This document shows, one piece after another, positions 1 through 10,416 of a stretch of DNA of 64,000 nt (position 1 is its first letter; the number at the start of each line of letters is the position of its first letter). The notes under the pieces were generated by a model. That model had not been told where the DNA came from and ran no database searches. It was given only the letters and a program-made list of their open reading frames with translations. Made by a program: the position numbers and the translations under genes. This DNA is from Calliopum simillimum (lineage: Eukaryota > Arthropoda > Insecta > Diptera > Lauxaniidae). The stretch covers positions 3,062,001-3,126,000 of the forward strand of contig OX638370.1 in the NCBI GenBank assembly GCA_951812925.1, written 5' to 3'.

Positions 1-284
1 CAAATAATTTCGCTTTCGTAGCTAAATTGTTACTGATATCTATTGAATCAATAGTGAAAGTTGTCATTTTTTCCCTCAGAGTACTTATGTATATCACGCG
101 GGGACGATTTTAAGTTCGTGAAATGCGCGGTAAGAAATGGAAATAAAAATATAAATTTATTTTGCCATTTCAATATATTCTTTTGCTTTCTGAATACATT
201 TTTCTGATCTTTCAATTAACGAATACCTTTGAAAAAAAAAAAAAAAAATGTTTCATCTTCCTTTGAGAAACACGTTGAAACTGT
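1..284. other. AT-rich DNA without a recognised feature
   Basis: I see no open frame, repeat or RNA gene here apart from an A-run near 232-248. It precedes the mariner relic. Confidence 0.4.
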
Positions 285-620
285 ATACTTCACTTCTTCG
301 ACACTTGAAAAATTCTTCCCACTAAGTTTTTTTCTAAGTTTCGAAATAAATAATAATTGCTGGGAGCTAGCTTAGAACTATAAAGTGGGTGAACCAAAAT
401 TTCAAAGCCCTCCTTCTGCTGAACACCCATCGCAACACGGCTCTTGTGTACAGGCGCTTTGTCGTACGTAGGGAGAACACCTTTGCTCAATTTTCTCTCA
501 CTTTTTTCTTTGATGGTGTGCATTAACAGCTCAAAAGTTGTAGCATAGCATTATCCATACGGCTATAAAGATCCCAAAAGACTGCCGCAATGATTTTTAA
601 GCCAACTGTGATACCTTAAA
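285..620 (-). pseudogene. mariner-family transposase relic (C-terminal half)
   Basis: The element encoded a DD34D transposase that cuts and pastes mariner elements at TA sites. Reading down the minus strand, a block near 620-560 resembles the mariner 'VMATVFWD' region (here IIAAVFWD). It is followed, in another frame and after stops, by a 77-codon frame at 290-523. That frame contains YDKAPVHKSRVA, the counterpart of the family's QDNAPAHKS motif, and LAPSNYYLF, the counterpart of LAPSDYYLF. The middle catalytic Asp is kept, but the last is Asn, so the copy would be inactive even without its stops and frameshifts. The N-terminal half and both terminal inverted repeats were not found. The family call is firm; the subfamily is open. 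Confidence 0.85.
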
Positions 621-871
621 CTTCCTGTTTGGACACAGGTTCATTATGGAACCCAAAATTAAAAACAATCAAGCCTATACCCTACCTATGTCTTCGTCAA
701 AATATTCCCGGAGTCACTTCCATCGGCCGGTAAAGACACCACCTTTTTATTGGGTTCATATGAAACATATTTTTGCCTTCTCTCCAGAAAAAATAAAAAA
801 AAAATGGCCAGCGAACGCTTTTATCTAACTAAGCACTAAAAACTATTAGCTTTCGCCATATAGCAGAAAAC

Positions 872-1345
872 GTGTGCTAAAAGCTTGATTCATTATTACC
901 TTTCCAAAATAGTTCAGAAAACAAAAATCCGTTAAGAAATGTCCTAGTTATGAACCATGTTTTGAATTGTTCAAAAAATCATAACTTCTAAACCACGAAA
1001 GGAACCGTTTTTTTTTTTTTTTTTTTTCTTACGAAAGATGATTTATACTTTGGAAGGTCAAAGTTGTAGTAAATTTAGTACTTTCAACAAATAGTTTGTG
1101 CGTGCTTATAGCCTGATTCAAAACCATTTCAAAAATGAAAATCGGTAGAAATGTTCAGGTTATGGACAATTATGTGAAAGATAGTTTGACACAATTTACA
1201 GATTTTTTTCCCTCTTCGCCCCGGAAAGCGCCATACTTTCGATTTATGAAACTATTCCCAGTAAATTCTACATGATGTAGGTTATTATGTGGAACTATGA
1301 AGTTCCAGGGCTGGTCATTTGCTATCCAGTTAAGCTGCAAAGTTT
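872..1345. repeat. Two-unit tandem repeat, about 230 bp per unit
   Basis: The stretch starting near 880 (gcttgattcatt... then agaaatgtcctagttatgaa) recurs in diverged form near 1105 (gcctgattcaaaa... then agaaatgttcaggttatgga). This gives two units in direct orientation. A T-run lies at about 1010-1027. The 63-codon minus frame inside the second unit looks like chance. Confidence 0.45.
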
Positions 1346-2637
1346 TAATAAGTTCACACAATCAAGGGCTTACTGTCTTTGTTGATAGAATTTTTAAAAC
1401 TCATGCCTTTTTAGAACGCACACAAATCAGATAAGCAAACGCAAAGTCGAACGCGCCTTCGCCTTCATAAGCGGCCTGTGACCCTAAATCCCTAATAGCT
1501 AGCTAACAGCGGCACAACATAGCGATGTTCAGGCAGGCGGCTGTAGTTTAGTAGACTGACTGCCTCACTAGTGGAGGCACAGGCAACTCCAGCAGTAGCT
1601 GCTGTGGTAGTAGCAGCATGTTTTTTTGCTATTGCTCGACGGCTGACAAGTCTGTGTGCATAAAAACATAGCACACACATGGTGGCCAAATACAAATACA
1701 CAATGCATGCAACTGTTTTGTTGTTGTTTCTTCCATTTTCAAATGTGTACATATTTTGGTTTTTTAATGTTTCTGTTTTTTTTTTTTTTTTTATCCGAGT
1801 TCTAATTTAATGGATTTTATGGAAAAAATAAAAATAACTGAAGAAGCAGTAGCAGATTATGGGGTATAGCTCATTTTGAGCCACAAATGAAAATAGAAAA
1901 TAATGAAAATACGATAAAAAACTATGTGACTTTAATTGGGAAAGTTTTCATTAATTTTGGTTTGTTTTTCAAAAATATTTTTAAAAGATTCATTCATTTT
2001 GTTTATTTTGCCCACTGTACGGTGGCATGATTATGTTTTTTGAGTTTAAGTGTGAGTGACACATAAATCGATGGGATTTAAAAAATTTAGGGCAATAGAG
2101 TTCAAAGCGATCTAAAAACGTTTTGTGTAAACAATGTCTTTGGGCTAGAGAACTTGGGAATTTCCATTTACATATTATGGAAATTAACTGCATATTCAAA
2201 TTAAGAAAATTGGAAATAAATCCGTAGGAAAACACAAGGCAAAAGTCACTTAAAATAATCAAATGTAAGTAAGTGCATTATAAAAGAAGTGAATGAAATC
2301 GGGTCATCTAAATTCCATGAACGCGAATCGGTAACATAGTATGTCAACTAACCATACAACATTCTTCACTGAGGTTATGAGTTGTCAATGACATTGGAAA
2401 GGCCATATGCTAAGAGAAGACGCTAAGGAAATTTGTAAATCAGCACTTTGGTGAAACCAGCATGGGGGAAAGAATTAGAGAATGATCTAGAACATCATTG
2501 CACCGAAACTCAAAAACTCCAACAAAATGACACAAAATAAAAGAACAAGTCAGATAACGAAATGATAATATATCTTTTATTCAGATCATACACTCCTAAT
2601 GAGTTAAAGAATTATCTGCTATGTAACAAACTTTATC
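1346..2637. other. Non-coding AT-rich DNA, probable intron or intergenic
   Basis: Minus frames at 1492-1752 (86 codons, one hydrophobic stretch followed by an Ala/Thr-rich part) and 1990-2262 (90 codons) are present. Neither has a recognisable domain or convincing splice sites. If the host gene begun at 5054 continues leftwards, this may be its intron. I see no repeat family here. Confidence 0.35.
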
Positions 2638-2639
2638 TA

Positions 2640-3115
2640 CACAGCAGAAAGTTTGAGGAGAAAATATAAACTTATTTATACTATTTGTTTTTGTTAACTT
2701 ATAAATTCTAATTTTTTTGATATAATTTATAAAATTTTCTCATAAAGTCATCTAAACAAAAAAACGTTTAAATTCTATAAATTGTATGCCAAAATGGTAT
2801 AATTCTAATATCAAATTCGATTTGAACAACGTTTGCTTAATATACAAATTTTTTACCTCTTCACTACATCAGTCAATAGCGTAGAGGTCTAACGATTTTG
2901 TAATCGTATCACACTGACGGTCGTAGGTTCGTATCCTCCTGCGGTCATTTTTTTTTTAATTGAAATTATAATAATACTTTATTTGTATAAATTTTATAGG
3001 AACAAGCATAAATGGTTTGTACAGCAATTTGTAGCATAGATTTTATAACAATTTTGGTGTCTATTTGTATTCATTTCAATTTGCTTTGAGTTTTACACCC
3101 AAACTATTTGTTGAG
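2640..3115. mobile_element. TIR element (MITE/foldback type) with tRNA-like core
   Basis: The left end at 2640 reads CACAGCAGAAAGTTTG after TA. The right end at 3115, reverse-complemented, reads CTCAACAAATAGTTTGGG, also next to TA. The two halves remain loosely complementary further in, for example around the 'ctataaattgtat' and 'tataaattttat' segments. The right half recurs at 18536-18690, where the end reads CACAGCAAATAGTTTGGG in reverse complement. The TA flanks suggest a Tc1/mariner-type target. No transposase is encoded, so it would be non-autonomous. The centre carries a tRNA-like module annotated separately. Confidence 0.6.
2805..2962 (+). repeat. tRNA-like (SINE-like) module, copy 1
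   Basis: The stretch contains TAGCGTAGAGG, which fits the Pol III A box (TRGCNNAGYNGG), and GGTTCGTATCC 54 bases further on, which fits the B box (GGTTCGANTCC). A T-run that could stop Pol III follows. A diverged second copy lies at 31018-31185. The acceptor stem does not pair well, so it is not called a tRNA gene. A tRNA-derived SINE head or a tRNA pseudogene is the likely origin. Confidence 0.5.
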
Positions 3116-3117
3116 TA

Positions 3118-3700
3118 GAAAGAGTTTTGATTAGAGTTCTGAATAGCGCTCGAAGAGTGCTACAGAAAATCGTCGTACCACTTTCCCAAAATATTTGTTC
3201 TTTTTATGTTAATCGCTAAACAAATTTCCATCGGTCACTTAAAAAAAAAGAAAAAACATATATGAGAAGTTCTGGTTTTAGTTCTGAGTAGTGCTTGAAG
3301 AGTTCTAAAGAAAATCTTCAAAACAGTTATTCAAAATATGTATTTGTACTTTTCATTTTAATCGAAAAATCAGAAAAATTTGGTTGTTTTTTCAAAGTAT
3401 TCGAAAAAAGTTTTGTCTGGGGGATACTCAGAAAAAAAAAATTCCCGATTCTCCGATTAAATGAAAAAAAAAAAAATGAATGTTTTCGAAAAAAAGATCA
3501 AAGAATTTCTTTAGATTTTTTCGATCGCTCCAATCAGAACTCCTTTGCGGTAATTTTATTTTTTTTTTTTTTTCACTGAGTGACCGATTGAACCTTATTT
3601 AGAGATTAACATGAAAACTGCAAACACTTTGGAAAGGTGGCTTACCGATTTTCTGTAGTTCTCTTCGAGCGCTGTTCAGAACTATAATCAGAAGAACCCT
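3118..3700. repeat. Foldback repeat with inverted arms
   Basis: The left arm, about 3118-3250 (agcgctcgaagagtgctaca... to ccatcggtcact), is matched in inverted orientation by about 3570-3695 (gagtgaccgattgaacc... to agttctcttcgagcgctgtt). A further direct copy of the left-arm start lies at about 3262-3315 (agttctgagtagtgcttgaa). The space between is A/T-rich. The 94-codon plus frame at 3295-3579 lies inside this low-complexity repeat and is not a gene. Confidence 0.6.
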
Positions 3701-3774
3701 CTTTTTTGCGGAAATTTTTCTGAAAAAAAAAATTGTTTTCGCTAGAAATTAAAAAATTAAAAGTAACTGCAGAT

Positions 3775-4085
3775 CTCTTTCCTGTGAGCTCAAAAATGTT
3801 TTCAGAACTCTTCTACGTGAAAAAAGGGACGCTGAGCAAAAAACAGGCACAACTCCGATCTCGCAAAACCTTATTTAGAAAAGTGAATAAGGATTTTGTA
3901 CAGAATTCTTCAAAACTCTAAACAGAAGTGTTTTTTTTTTTTTGAAGATATTTAAAAAGAAAAATTAAACAAAAAAAAAATTAAATTATATAACAAAAAT
4001 GGATAAAAAACCCCAAAACTCTTTTCTGTAAGATCAAAAATGTTTCCAGAACTTCTCTACGTGAAAAAAGCGGCGCTGAGTACAC
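3775..4085. repeat. Direct repeat pair, about 65 bp each
   Basis: A segment at 3775-3840 (ctcaaaaatgttttcagaac... then ctacgtgaaaaaag) recurs at about 4020-4085 with few changes. The spacing is roughly 245 bp. Confidence 0.5.
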
Positions 4086-4886
4086 CTCCACTTTTTGGGT
4101 CCAATTTCCGAAAACTATTTCGAAATTTGATAAAGAAGTCCACAACTAACTATATTGAGCGTACTCAAAAATCTAAATGACAATTTTTACGGAAATTCCG
4201 AAAAAAACTTCACATGAACACAAAAAAGTTCGTGAACTCTTGAACAAACTGAGTGTAAAATTGTATGCCTTAAATTTATCCAAGTTTGAATAGAAAAAGA
4301 TGTTTCAATTTCCATGCCAGCACTCCTTTATCTTTTTTTACGCGTGCAACAGCAGCAACCCCTTGAATAAAATTAAAAATTTCCTAAACAAGAAAATTGT
4401 GGTCATTAATTTTTTAACCACAAAACAAGGACATTCAACCCTACTACATACACTACAGCTAAATATATATTTAAATAAATGAGTCACCACGTGATGCCGG
4501 TTTGCACTCACTCATTTTGAGTGTCCTTAGAAATACAAAAAAAAAAAAACATAGAGGCATGCTATACGAAGAAATTAGCAAATACTAAGATGTGTGCAAT
4601 AAGGATACAAGGACAATATAAACGAAATAACGGAGCATAAAATCAAATGTAAAAGAATGTATAGCAAAAGTGTGATTTAAAAGAAATGTAAGGATACCAA
4701 AAGTAAGGAAGAGACAAAAATTTGTCAGCTAAAACCACTGGCCGACAATATGGCGCCGAATATAGTGGCGGCGCACCAGTTCAATCAACTCAAGGGAGTG
4801 ACAAAGAATGTAAGAAACTGAGAATGTTATAAAAAGTGTATAGCGCTGGAACTATGCTAATATTAATGCTTTGTCATTTAACTTAC
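4086..4886 (-). other. Start of first intron of the gene begun at 5054
   Basis: The intron donor GTAAGT occupies 4886-4881 on the minus strand. No coding exon was recognised on the minus strand between here and position 1. The intron is therefore at least several kilobases long, or the following exon is too short to see. Confidence 0.45.
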
Positions 4887-5054
4887 CATCGTATCCTCTG
4901 AAACAGCTGATTCATCCTTAACGCGATGGCGTGGCGCACCCGTGACGTATGAACGATTGTCATATAATGTGATTAAAATAAGAATACAAAGGACACACAG
5001 GAAGTTTATTATCTTTAAAACTGTAAATGAAGTGAAAAAGTTGAGCGATTCCAT
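4887..5054 (-). CDS. First coding exon of an uncharacterised membrane protein
   Basis: This is the best candidate host exon. On the minus strand an ATG at 5054 opens 56 codons that run without a stop to a perfect GTAAGT splice donor at 4886-4881, in phase 0. Residues 10-31 are strongly hydrophobic (TVLKIINFLCVLCILILITL) and would form a signal anchor or first transmembrane helix. A polar stretch of Arg, Asp and Glu follows. The layout recalls the first helix of four-helix insect MARVEL-type proteins such as Snakeskin, but a type II enzyme anchor fits equally well. No family is assigned. The segment upstream has the CAA/CAG-rich look of a fly 5' UTR. No later exon was found, so the gene is partial here. 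Confidence 0.6.
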
Positions 5055-6130
5055 AATGTTGGTGCATGCGATGTAAAGTTGTTGCGAGGGAAATCTTTAT
5101 AGTTTTACTTAAATTCAACTATTTTTATACGCTTTTTTGTATCAAAGTTGAGATATTTATTTATAAATTTACTTTTTGATAAGAGAACTTTTTTTTTTTA
5201 ATTTATTAGATTATATTTTAAAAAATATTTTTTTAAACTCAGTTTGAGGTTTGGTTTTTTTTCTCTATTTTTCCACAAAAAACTTTTTTTTGTATACAAA
5301 AATGTTACCGAACTTTTTTTTTAAATCGCTCGTAATTTTTTTTAACTCTCTGGAGGGCACAAAATCACAGCCGAATTTGTAATTTTTAAAATAATTTTTT
5401 TTTTTTTTTTTTCCTTAAAAAACTTTAAGTAAAATTTATCTTAGATCTTCCACTGTAGAATTTTCATTTACTGCAACAACAACACAGCTATGGTACATGC
5501 GCATTCACTAATTTTTTTCTTTTTCCTCTCAAGTAAAAGACTTGCGAAAAATCTCACTCAATTAAAACAAAAGAAACAAATGCGAACTTTTTCTAATTTA
5601 ATTTAAAATTCAATTTCTTAATTTAATTAAGATTTTCTTTGAACCAAAATCAACAACAACGACACAAAAACCCGCACGCAGTCGAAGCAACAACACAATT
5701 GACAGAAATCAAAAACGGAAACGATTCGAGTCGAGTCGAACAGCAGCAACAAACGACGAATGCAAAACTGACGAACCTAAAACGCAGCAGTAGAGCAAGC
5801 AAAATCTCGTAAACGTTAAAACGCACTCACTCGGCGCGAGTTTAAATTGTTACTAAAAAAACATTCAAAGATTTTTTTCATTTAAACACAAGAAAAAATT
5901 TATAGCAACGGCCAGGCAGCAGCAGGCGAATCAACAAGAGCAGTCAAACACGAAAACAGCTGAGCTGCTGAGCCCCGAGTCGCGTTTGCTGTTGTATTGA
6001 CTTTTGTGCGTGCTGTTTTTGTATTTTTTCATAGAGAACAGAGCGCAATATGTAAACAAAACCAATCAAAAACAATCAGCAACAACAATAAGTTGAAAAT
6101 AAACAGAGTAAACAGTTTTTTCTTCTTTTG
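5055..6130 (-). promoter_or_regulatory. Probable 5' UTR and upstream region of the minus-strand gene
   Basis: The stretch is rich in CAACAA/CAGCAG words on the plus strand (5640-5780 and 5920-5990), so it is TTG/CTG-rich on the gene's strand. It also has several CpGs around 5660-5850 and 5975-5990, unlike the AT-rich surroundings. I could not fix a TATA box, initiator or splice site, so the transcription start is unknown. Confidence 0.25.
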
Positions 6131-6553
6131 TTGTTGTCTTAATTCCATTGAGCATGTTTGAGGGCACGCAATCTCATTGCTTTTGGTTTTTAGTGAGAGC
6201 TGAATTGAGCGCAAGCGTAGGTTGTTTAGTTGGAGGCGCTCCAAGTTCTCTTTACTCGAGTTTATTGATTCGATTGATAAGCACTTTGTGCTCACAATCG
6301 TGTGGGAGCATAATTTTGTGTTGCTATAAATTAATAATTTCTCTTAAGTGTAAAAGAGCTCATGGGTACCTACTTAACTTTTTCAAAATACAGCCCATAG
6401 TTTTTAATTATCCTCTAAAACAGTGGTCGGCAAATTAATGAGTGAGAATTTAGGTGTGATAGAAGATAGATCGAAAAAAGAAAAGGATAGAGAGAGCTGG
6501 GTAGATTTTTGAGTCCACAATTGTGCTATAGAATGCCGATCACTGCTCTAAAA
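6131..6553. other. Unassigned DNA
   Basis: Opposed frames of 88 (minus, 6029-6295) and 96 codons (plus, 6148-6438) overlap. Neither shows a domain, and they look like chance. Nothing else was recognised. Confidence 0.3.
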
Positions 6554-6643
6554 CAACACTTCAATACGGATCAATAATGATTTGGGGTTGCTTAAAGTGT
6601 TGTGGCATTGAGCCAATATACCGAATTGAAGGTACTATGGATT
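6554..6643 (+). pseudogene. Tc1-like transposase scrap
   Basis: A 30-codon frame reads GSIMIWGCLKCCGIEPIYRI and then EGTMD. It matches the conserved Tc1-family block around the second catalytic Asp (family form GGGSIMVWGC ... IDGIMD). A stop follows at once. No other part of the element or its inverted repeats is visible, so this is a short truncated relic. It sits beside the RTE-like element. Confidence 0.7.
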
Positions 6644-6845
6644 AAGGATTCCAATTTTTGGACTTTTGCGATCCCGGGATTTTCAGGATCAGAAATAGAC
6701 CCCAAAAAAAAATATTAAAAAACAATTTCTTAAAACAGGTACATTTTGTTAAGTAATTCACACCTTTTTTAAAAAACCAAAAAATCATATATAAGGGAAT
6801 AGTGTCGAGTGTGGGCACCATTTTGTTATCGACTCATATCTTATG

Positions 6846-8578
6846 ACCAAATGTATATTATGCATTCTCCTTTAACTTCTAAGAGGAGCATAGGGCCAAT
6901 ATGAGACGTTTCCATTTGTTGCGATCCCTTGCGATGGCTTTGATCTCTTGCCACGACTTTCCCAATTATTGTATTTCGTATTCCAGCGACCTTTTCGAGT
7001 TGGTTTTGGGTCTACCACGTCTTCTACTGCCTTGAGGATTCCACTCAAAAGCCTGGCGACAATCTTCGCTGTGTGGTTTCTGGAGAGTGTGACCAATCCA
7101 TCTCCTTTCCCGCAGCTTGACCTCATTTGCTATAGTCTTCTGATTAAATTTTTGATGTAGCTCGGCCACCAAACCTTAAGTATACGCCTTAAGCATTTGT
7201 TGACGAAAACTTGCAGCTTGTTTGTTAGTTGTTCAGTAACAAGCCATGTTTTGCACCCATATAACAAAACCGATTTCACATTCGAATCAAAAATGCGCAC
7301 TTTCGTTTTGGTGGATGTAACGGAAGATGACCATATTTTATTCAGTTGGGCAAACACGCCTTTTGCTTTTGCTATTCTTGAGTTGATATCCTCTTTTGCT
7401 CCACCATCCATGGAGATAATGGTGCCTTAATGCGTGAAGCTATCGACGTTTTCGATGTCATCAGTGCCAGCTCTAAACGTGATGTAATCCCTGTTTGCGT
7501 TTAACTTCATGCTTTTATTCCTGGATACGTTGATTTTTAGGCCGGCCTTTTGTGATTCCAAGACAAGGTTTTCAATTTTGCTTTGCATATCTGAGTGTTT
7601 GGACGATAAGAGGCAAATGTCGTCAGCGTAGTCGATATCTTCTAGATGTTCGGTAAAGTTCCATTGGATACCCCTTTTGGCCTTATTAAGAGCTTTATCT
7701 AGGATATTGTCAAGAACGATAAGGAAGAGAGATGGTGATAGTAAACATCCCTGCCGTACGCCTGAATTAGTGGTGTATGTCGGTGACAACAACCCGTTGT
7801 GTAACACACTGCATTTAAAGCCTTCATATTGTGCACGTACTAAGTTTATGGCCTTTGCGGCAGTACCTCTTCATTGCATTGAAACCCAGCTCTCTGGAGA
7901 CACTGTCGAAGGCAGTGCTATAGTCTACGAAGACAAGTTGAAGTGCAGCACGCCACTCACATGATTGCTCGACAATTATTCTAAGGGTGTTGATTTGATC
8001 CACGCATGATCGGCTTCGCCGGAATCCTGATTGCTGCTTTCGAATGGCCAAATCAAGTTTTTCGTTTCCCTGTTCAGAAGCACTTTCGTCAATACTTTCG
8101 ATGGTACTGAGAGCAAGGTAATGCCTCTATAGCTTCGGCACTCGCTTAGGTCACCTTTTTTCGGTAGTTTGACTATTATGCCATGTAGCCAATCTTCTGG
8201 CAAACGGTCTTCGCTCCAGATTTTGGTGAGCAGAGGATGGAGAATTTTACCTGATGTAATGGGGCATGCCTTCAGCTGTTCAGCTGTTATTTGATCTATA
8301 CCGGTGGCCTTGTTGTTTTTCATGCTTTGGATAGCTTTCACTATTTCATCGATTGTAGGCGGTGGTGTTTGTATTCGACTACAACTGCGAGTCACTGCGG
8401 CAGTTGTAGTTGGTGATTCTGGTTGTGGGATGTGGTAGTCATGGGATTTAGTATATCACAAAAATACTCTTTCCATCTCTTTAGTTGTTCGTCCGCGGAT
8501 GTTAAGAGATTTCCATTTTTGTCTTTGATAAGGCGGCTCTGTTGGAGTTTTTTTGCCAGATAATCTGCGGGTGATGGG
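6846..8578 (-). pseudogene. RTE-like non-LTR retrotransposon, RT portion
   Basis: Minus-strand frames give, in order: the endonuclease-RT linker (near 8540-8470, DEQLKRWKEYF); an RT N-terminal block (KNNKATGIDQITAEQLK, then SYRGITLLSVPSKVLTKVLL); the QSGFRRSRSCVDQI and VDYSTAFDS block; GVRQGCLLSPSLF; the catalytic DYADDICLLS near 7618-7640; and a C-terminal part with RRWIGHTLQKP and RRRGRPKTNS. The last recognisable codons end at a stop at 6879-6881. The polymerase would copy its own mRNA at the nick made by its endonuclease. There are several frameshifts and at least one in-frame stop (near 6966), so it is dead. The endonuclease is missing on this strand; see the opposite-strand piece to the right. 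The clade call (RTE-like) is from memory of family motifs. Confidence 0.85.
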
Positions 8579-9228
8579 TCAGAATATGCCCGAGGTTAGC
8601 ATGCCTGTCGTATAAGGCGACTAAAAGCGGGTGACCAGCCAGGGTGTGGAAGGGTGTAGCATTGGACAGCGTTGCGCCTCGAAAGAAAAACCCACAATGC
8701 CCGTAACTGGCACTGACAAGGCGAGTCGATGCCGCCTTAAAATGAGCATCTTGTCGAATCCTGAAGCGTCTGACCCAAAGTGGGCGGCTCCCAGGTCAGC
8801 GTCTGTTCCAGATTGGGCGGCTGAAATTGAAAGTGAATTTGGATACTATAGTTGCAGCGCTTGCCGGATCCAGCTTTAAGCTTATAACTTACTGCGTGGG
8901 GCGTTGCAGAGAAGATTATACTAATGAAACATGGATCGAAAAACGGTGGAAAGCAACTCTCTAAGTGGTACCCACCAGAGTGTGGTTAATCCACCTGCCT
9001 CGGCAGCATGCATATCGGATTTGGAGGTGCAAGAAACATGCATAGTTAGGAATGATTCTCCTATAACTGGAACCAATATGGTTCGTCAAAATTCTAAAAT
9101 CCTTTCGATGAAAACTCGAACACGCATCTGCTCTTGGAATGTCCGAACTGAACCAGGCAAAATACACCACGCCGTAAGAGAACTCCACAAATTCAACCTT
9201 GAGATATTGGGATATCGGTGCCGGCGAA
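8579..9228 (+). pseudogene. RTE-like element 5' end, inverted relative to the RT part
   Basis: The plus strand begins with a 5'-UTR-like stretch (gcatgcctgtcgtataaggc at about 8599, then cgactaaaag) and opens a frame at 8931. Near codons 63-95 that frame reads TRICSWNVRTEPGKIHHAVR ELHKFNLEILG, the start of an apurinic-type endonuclease, in which the SWNVR Asn binds metal. Homology stops near 9225, where a DNA transposon end begins. The RT part of the same kind of element lies immediately left on the other strand, so this looks like the inverted 5' piece of one insertion. Confidence 0.7.
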
Positions 9229-9230
9229 TA

Positions 9231-10416
9231 TGTAGGGGAATATCGTATAGGTTGGGACGGGTTTTGTTTTTGGTCAGTGGTTTTGAAACGGATGGAAAAA
9301 TTGTTAATTTAAATAAACCATTTGACATCGTGATGAAGACAAAAGTTATAGCCATTTTAATGAAGACAACTTTTTTTGCCAAAAAAAAATTTACCGATAA
9401 GTTGGGACACTTTCAAAAATCACAAAGTGAGCCAAAAAGTTAAGTTAATCTGCATGATATTATTTTTATTAGAGCATTCATTGAAACGTCATGTTGCAAA
9501 GAAACAATTTGGGTAAAAATACATAGTATATCATTCGCAGTTTGTACAGGTGAAGAAACTCTTCCGCATATTTTATATTTAAGGTACTTTTTGTGCGAGA
9601 TACAAGATACCATAACGGATTGGCGTGCGAAGCAACTCTTTTAACCAGCTTTAACAATGAATCGTCATCAATGGTTGAAATGTCTTTAATTTTATCATTC
9701 CCTTTTTGGGTATACCTCGCCAAACTGCTTTTTGGGATTTTATAAGCTCTTCTGGTGGATCGAATGTCTTAGCCAATTTTATTTCTTTGATTTCTGCGAC
9801 CAATGCACTGAAATCGGTAATTCCAAGATCGGTTTTTCGTGCGTTAGTGAACTTGCTAAACTCATGGCACATAAATGCATCACAATATTCAAAAATTCAT
9901 TAATAAATGCTTTTTAATTATTATAAATACAATTGCATTCATCAAATATTGTAAAAATATAATTTAAATGGTATCGCAATGCCTTGGAATAAAAAAAATT
10001 GCTGTCCCAACTTATACGACATGAGTGTCCCAACCTTTACAAAGTTGCCATTTCGTGGAAGCCCAAAAATAAGTAATATTTGCCACAACAATGCATTTCA
10101 ATTACTCTTTCACGGAATGAAAATACACTGAATACAAGACACATTGAACACACTTACATGTAATAATTGGTTTAAATTCGACAAATTACTAACACGCAAA
10201 AACTATCGAAAATATCTTTTTGATACGACAATTTACTCTTTGTTTGGAATGGATATAATCATAAACAGTTCTTCGATCTTTTGCACATAAAACGTTAGGT
10301 TTTAAACAGACTTTACTTCGACAGTTGAAACATAGGTGTCGCCAGTATCGGAAATTCAAGGAAAACGGCTGTCCCAACTTATACGGCGTCCCAACCTATA
10401 CGACATTCCCCTACTT
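9231..10416. mobile_element. DNA transposon with TIRs, superfamily not recognised
   Basis: The left end (GGGGAATATCGTATAGGTTG, then GGAC) is matched in inverted orientation by the right end ending GACATTCCCC near 10414. Both are flanked by TA. Subterminal copies of GTCCCAACTTATACG occur near 9400, 10010 and 10375, as expected of transposase-binding sites. Minus-strand frames (10189-10377, 9651-9872, 9478-9723) appear to be pieces of one broken protein. They include a Cys-rich part (CFNCRSKVC) and a segment FDPPEELIKSQKAVW. I do not recognise the transposase. Length is about 1.19 kb. It abuts the truncated end of the RTE-like 5' piece. Confidence 0.65.
9478..9872 (-). pseudogene. Broken ORF inside the 9231-10416 transposon
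   Basis: Two overlapping minus frames (9651-9872 and 9478-9723) join through a probable frameshift near 9700. Together they give about 130 residues, charged at first (DFSALVAEIKEIKLAKTFD) and more hydrophobic at the C-terminus (LRMIYYVFLPKLFL). The location inside a TIR element makes a transposase C-terminal region likely, but no DDE motif can be placed. A further frame at 10189-10377 with four Cys may be the N-terminal DNA-binding part. The function is inferred from context only. Confidence 0.4.

Noticed and set aside
1492..1752. 86-codon minus frame as a second exon of the gene begun at 5054
   Set aside because: There is no acceptor with a pyrimidine tract at a compatible phase; the apparent helix alone is not enough.
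2880..2950. A true tRNA gene
   Set aside because: A and B boxes fit, but the acceptor and anticodon stems do not pair convincingly and a diverged copy exists, so a tRNA-derived repeat is more likely.
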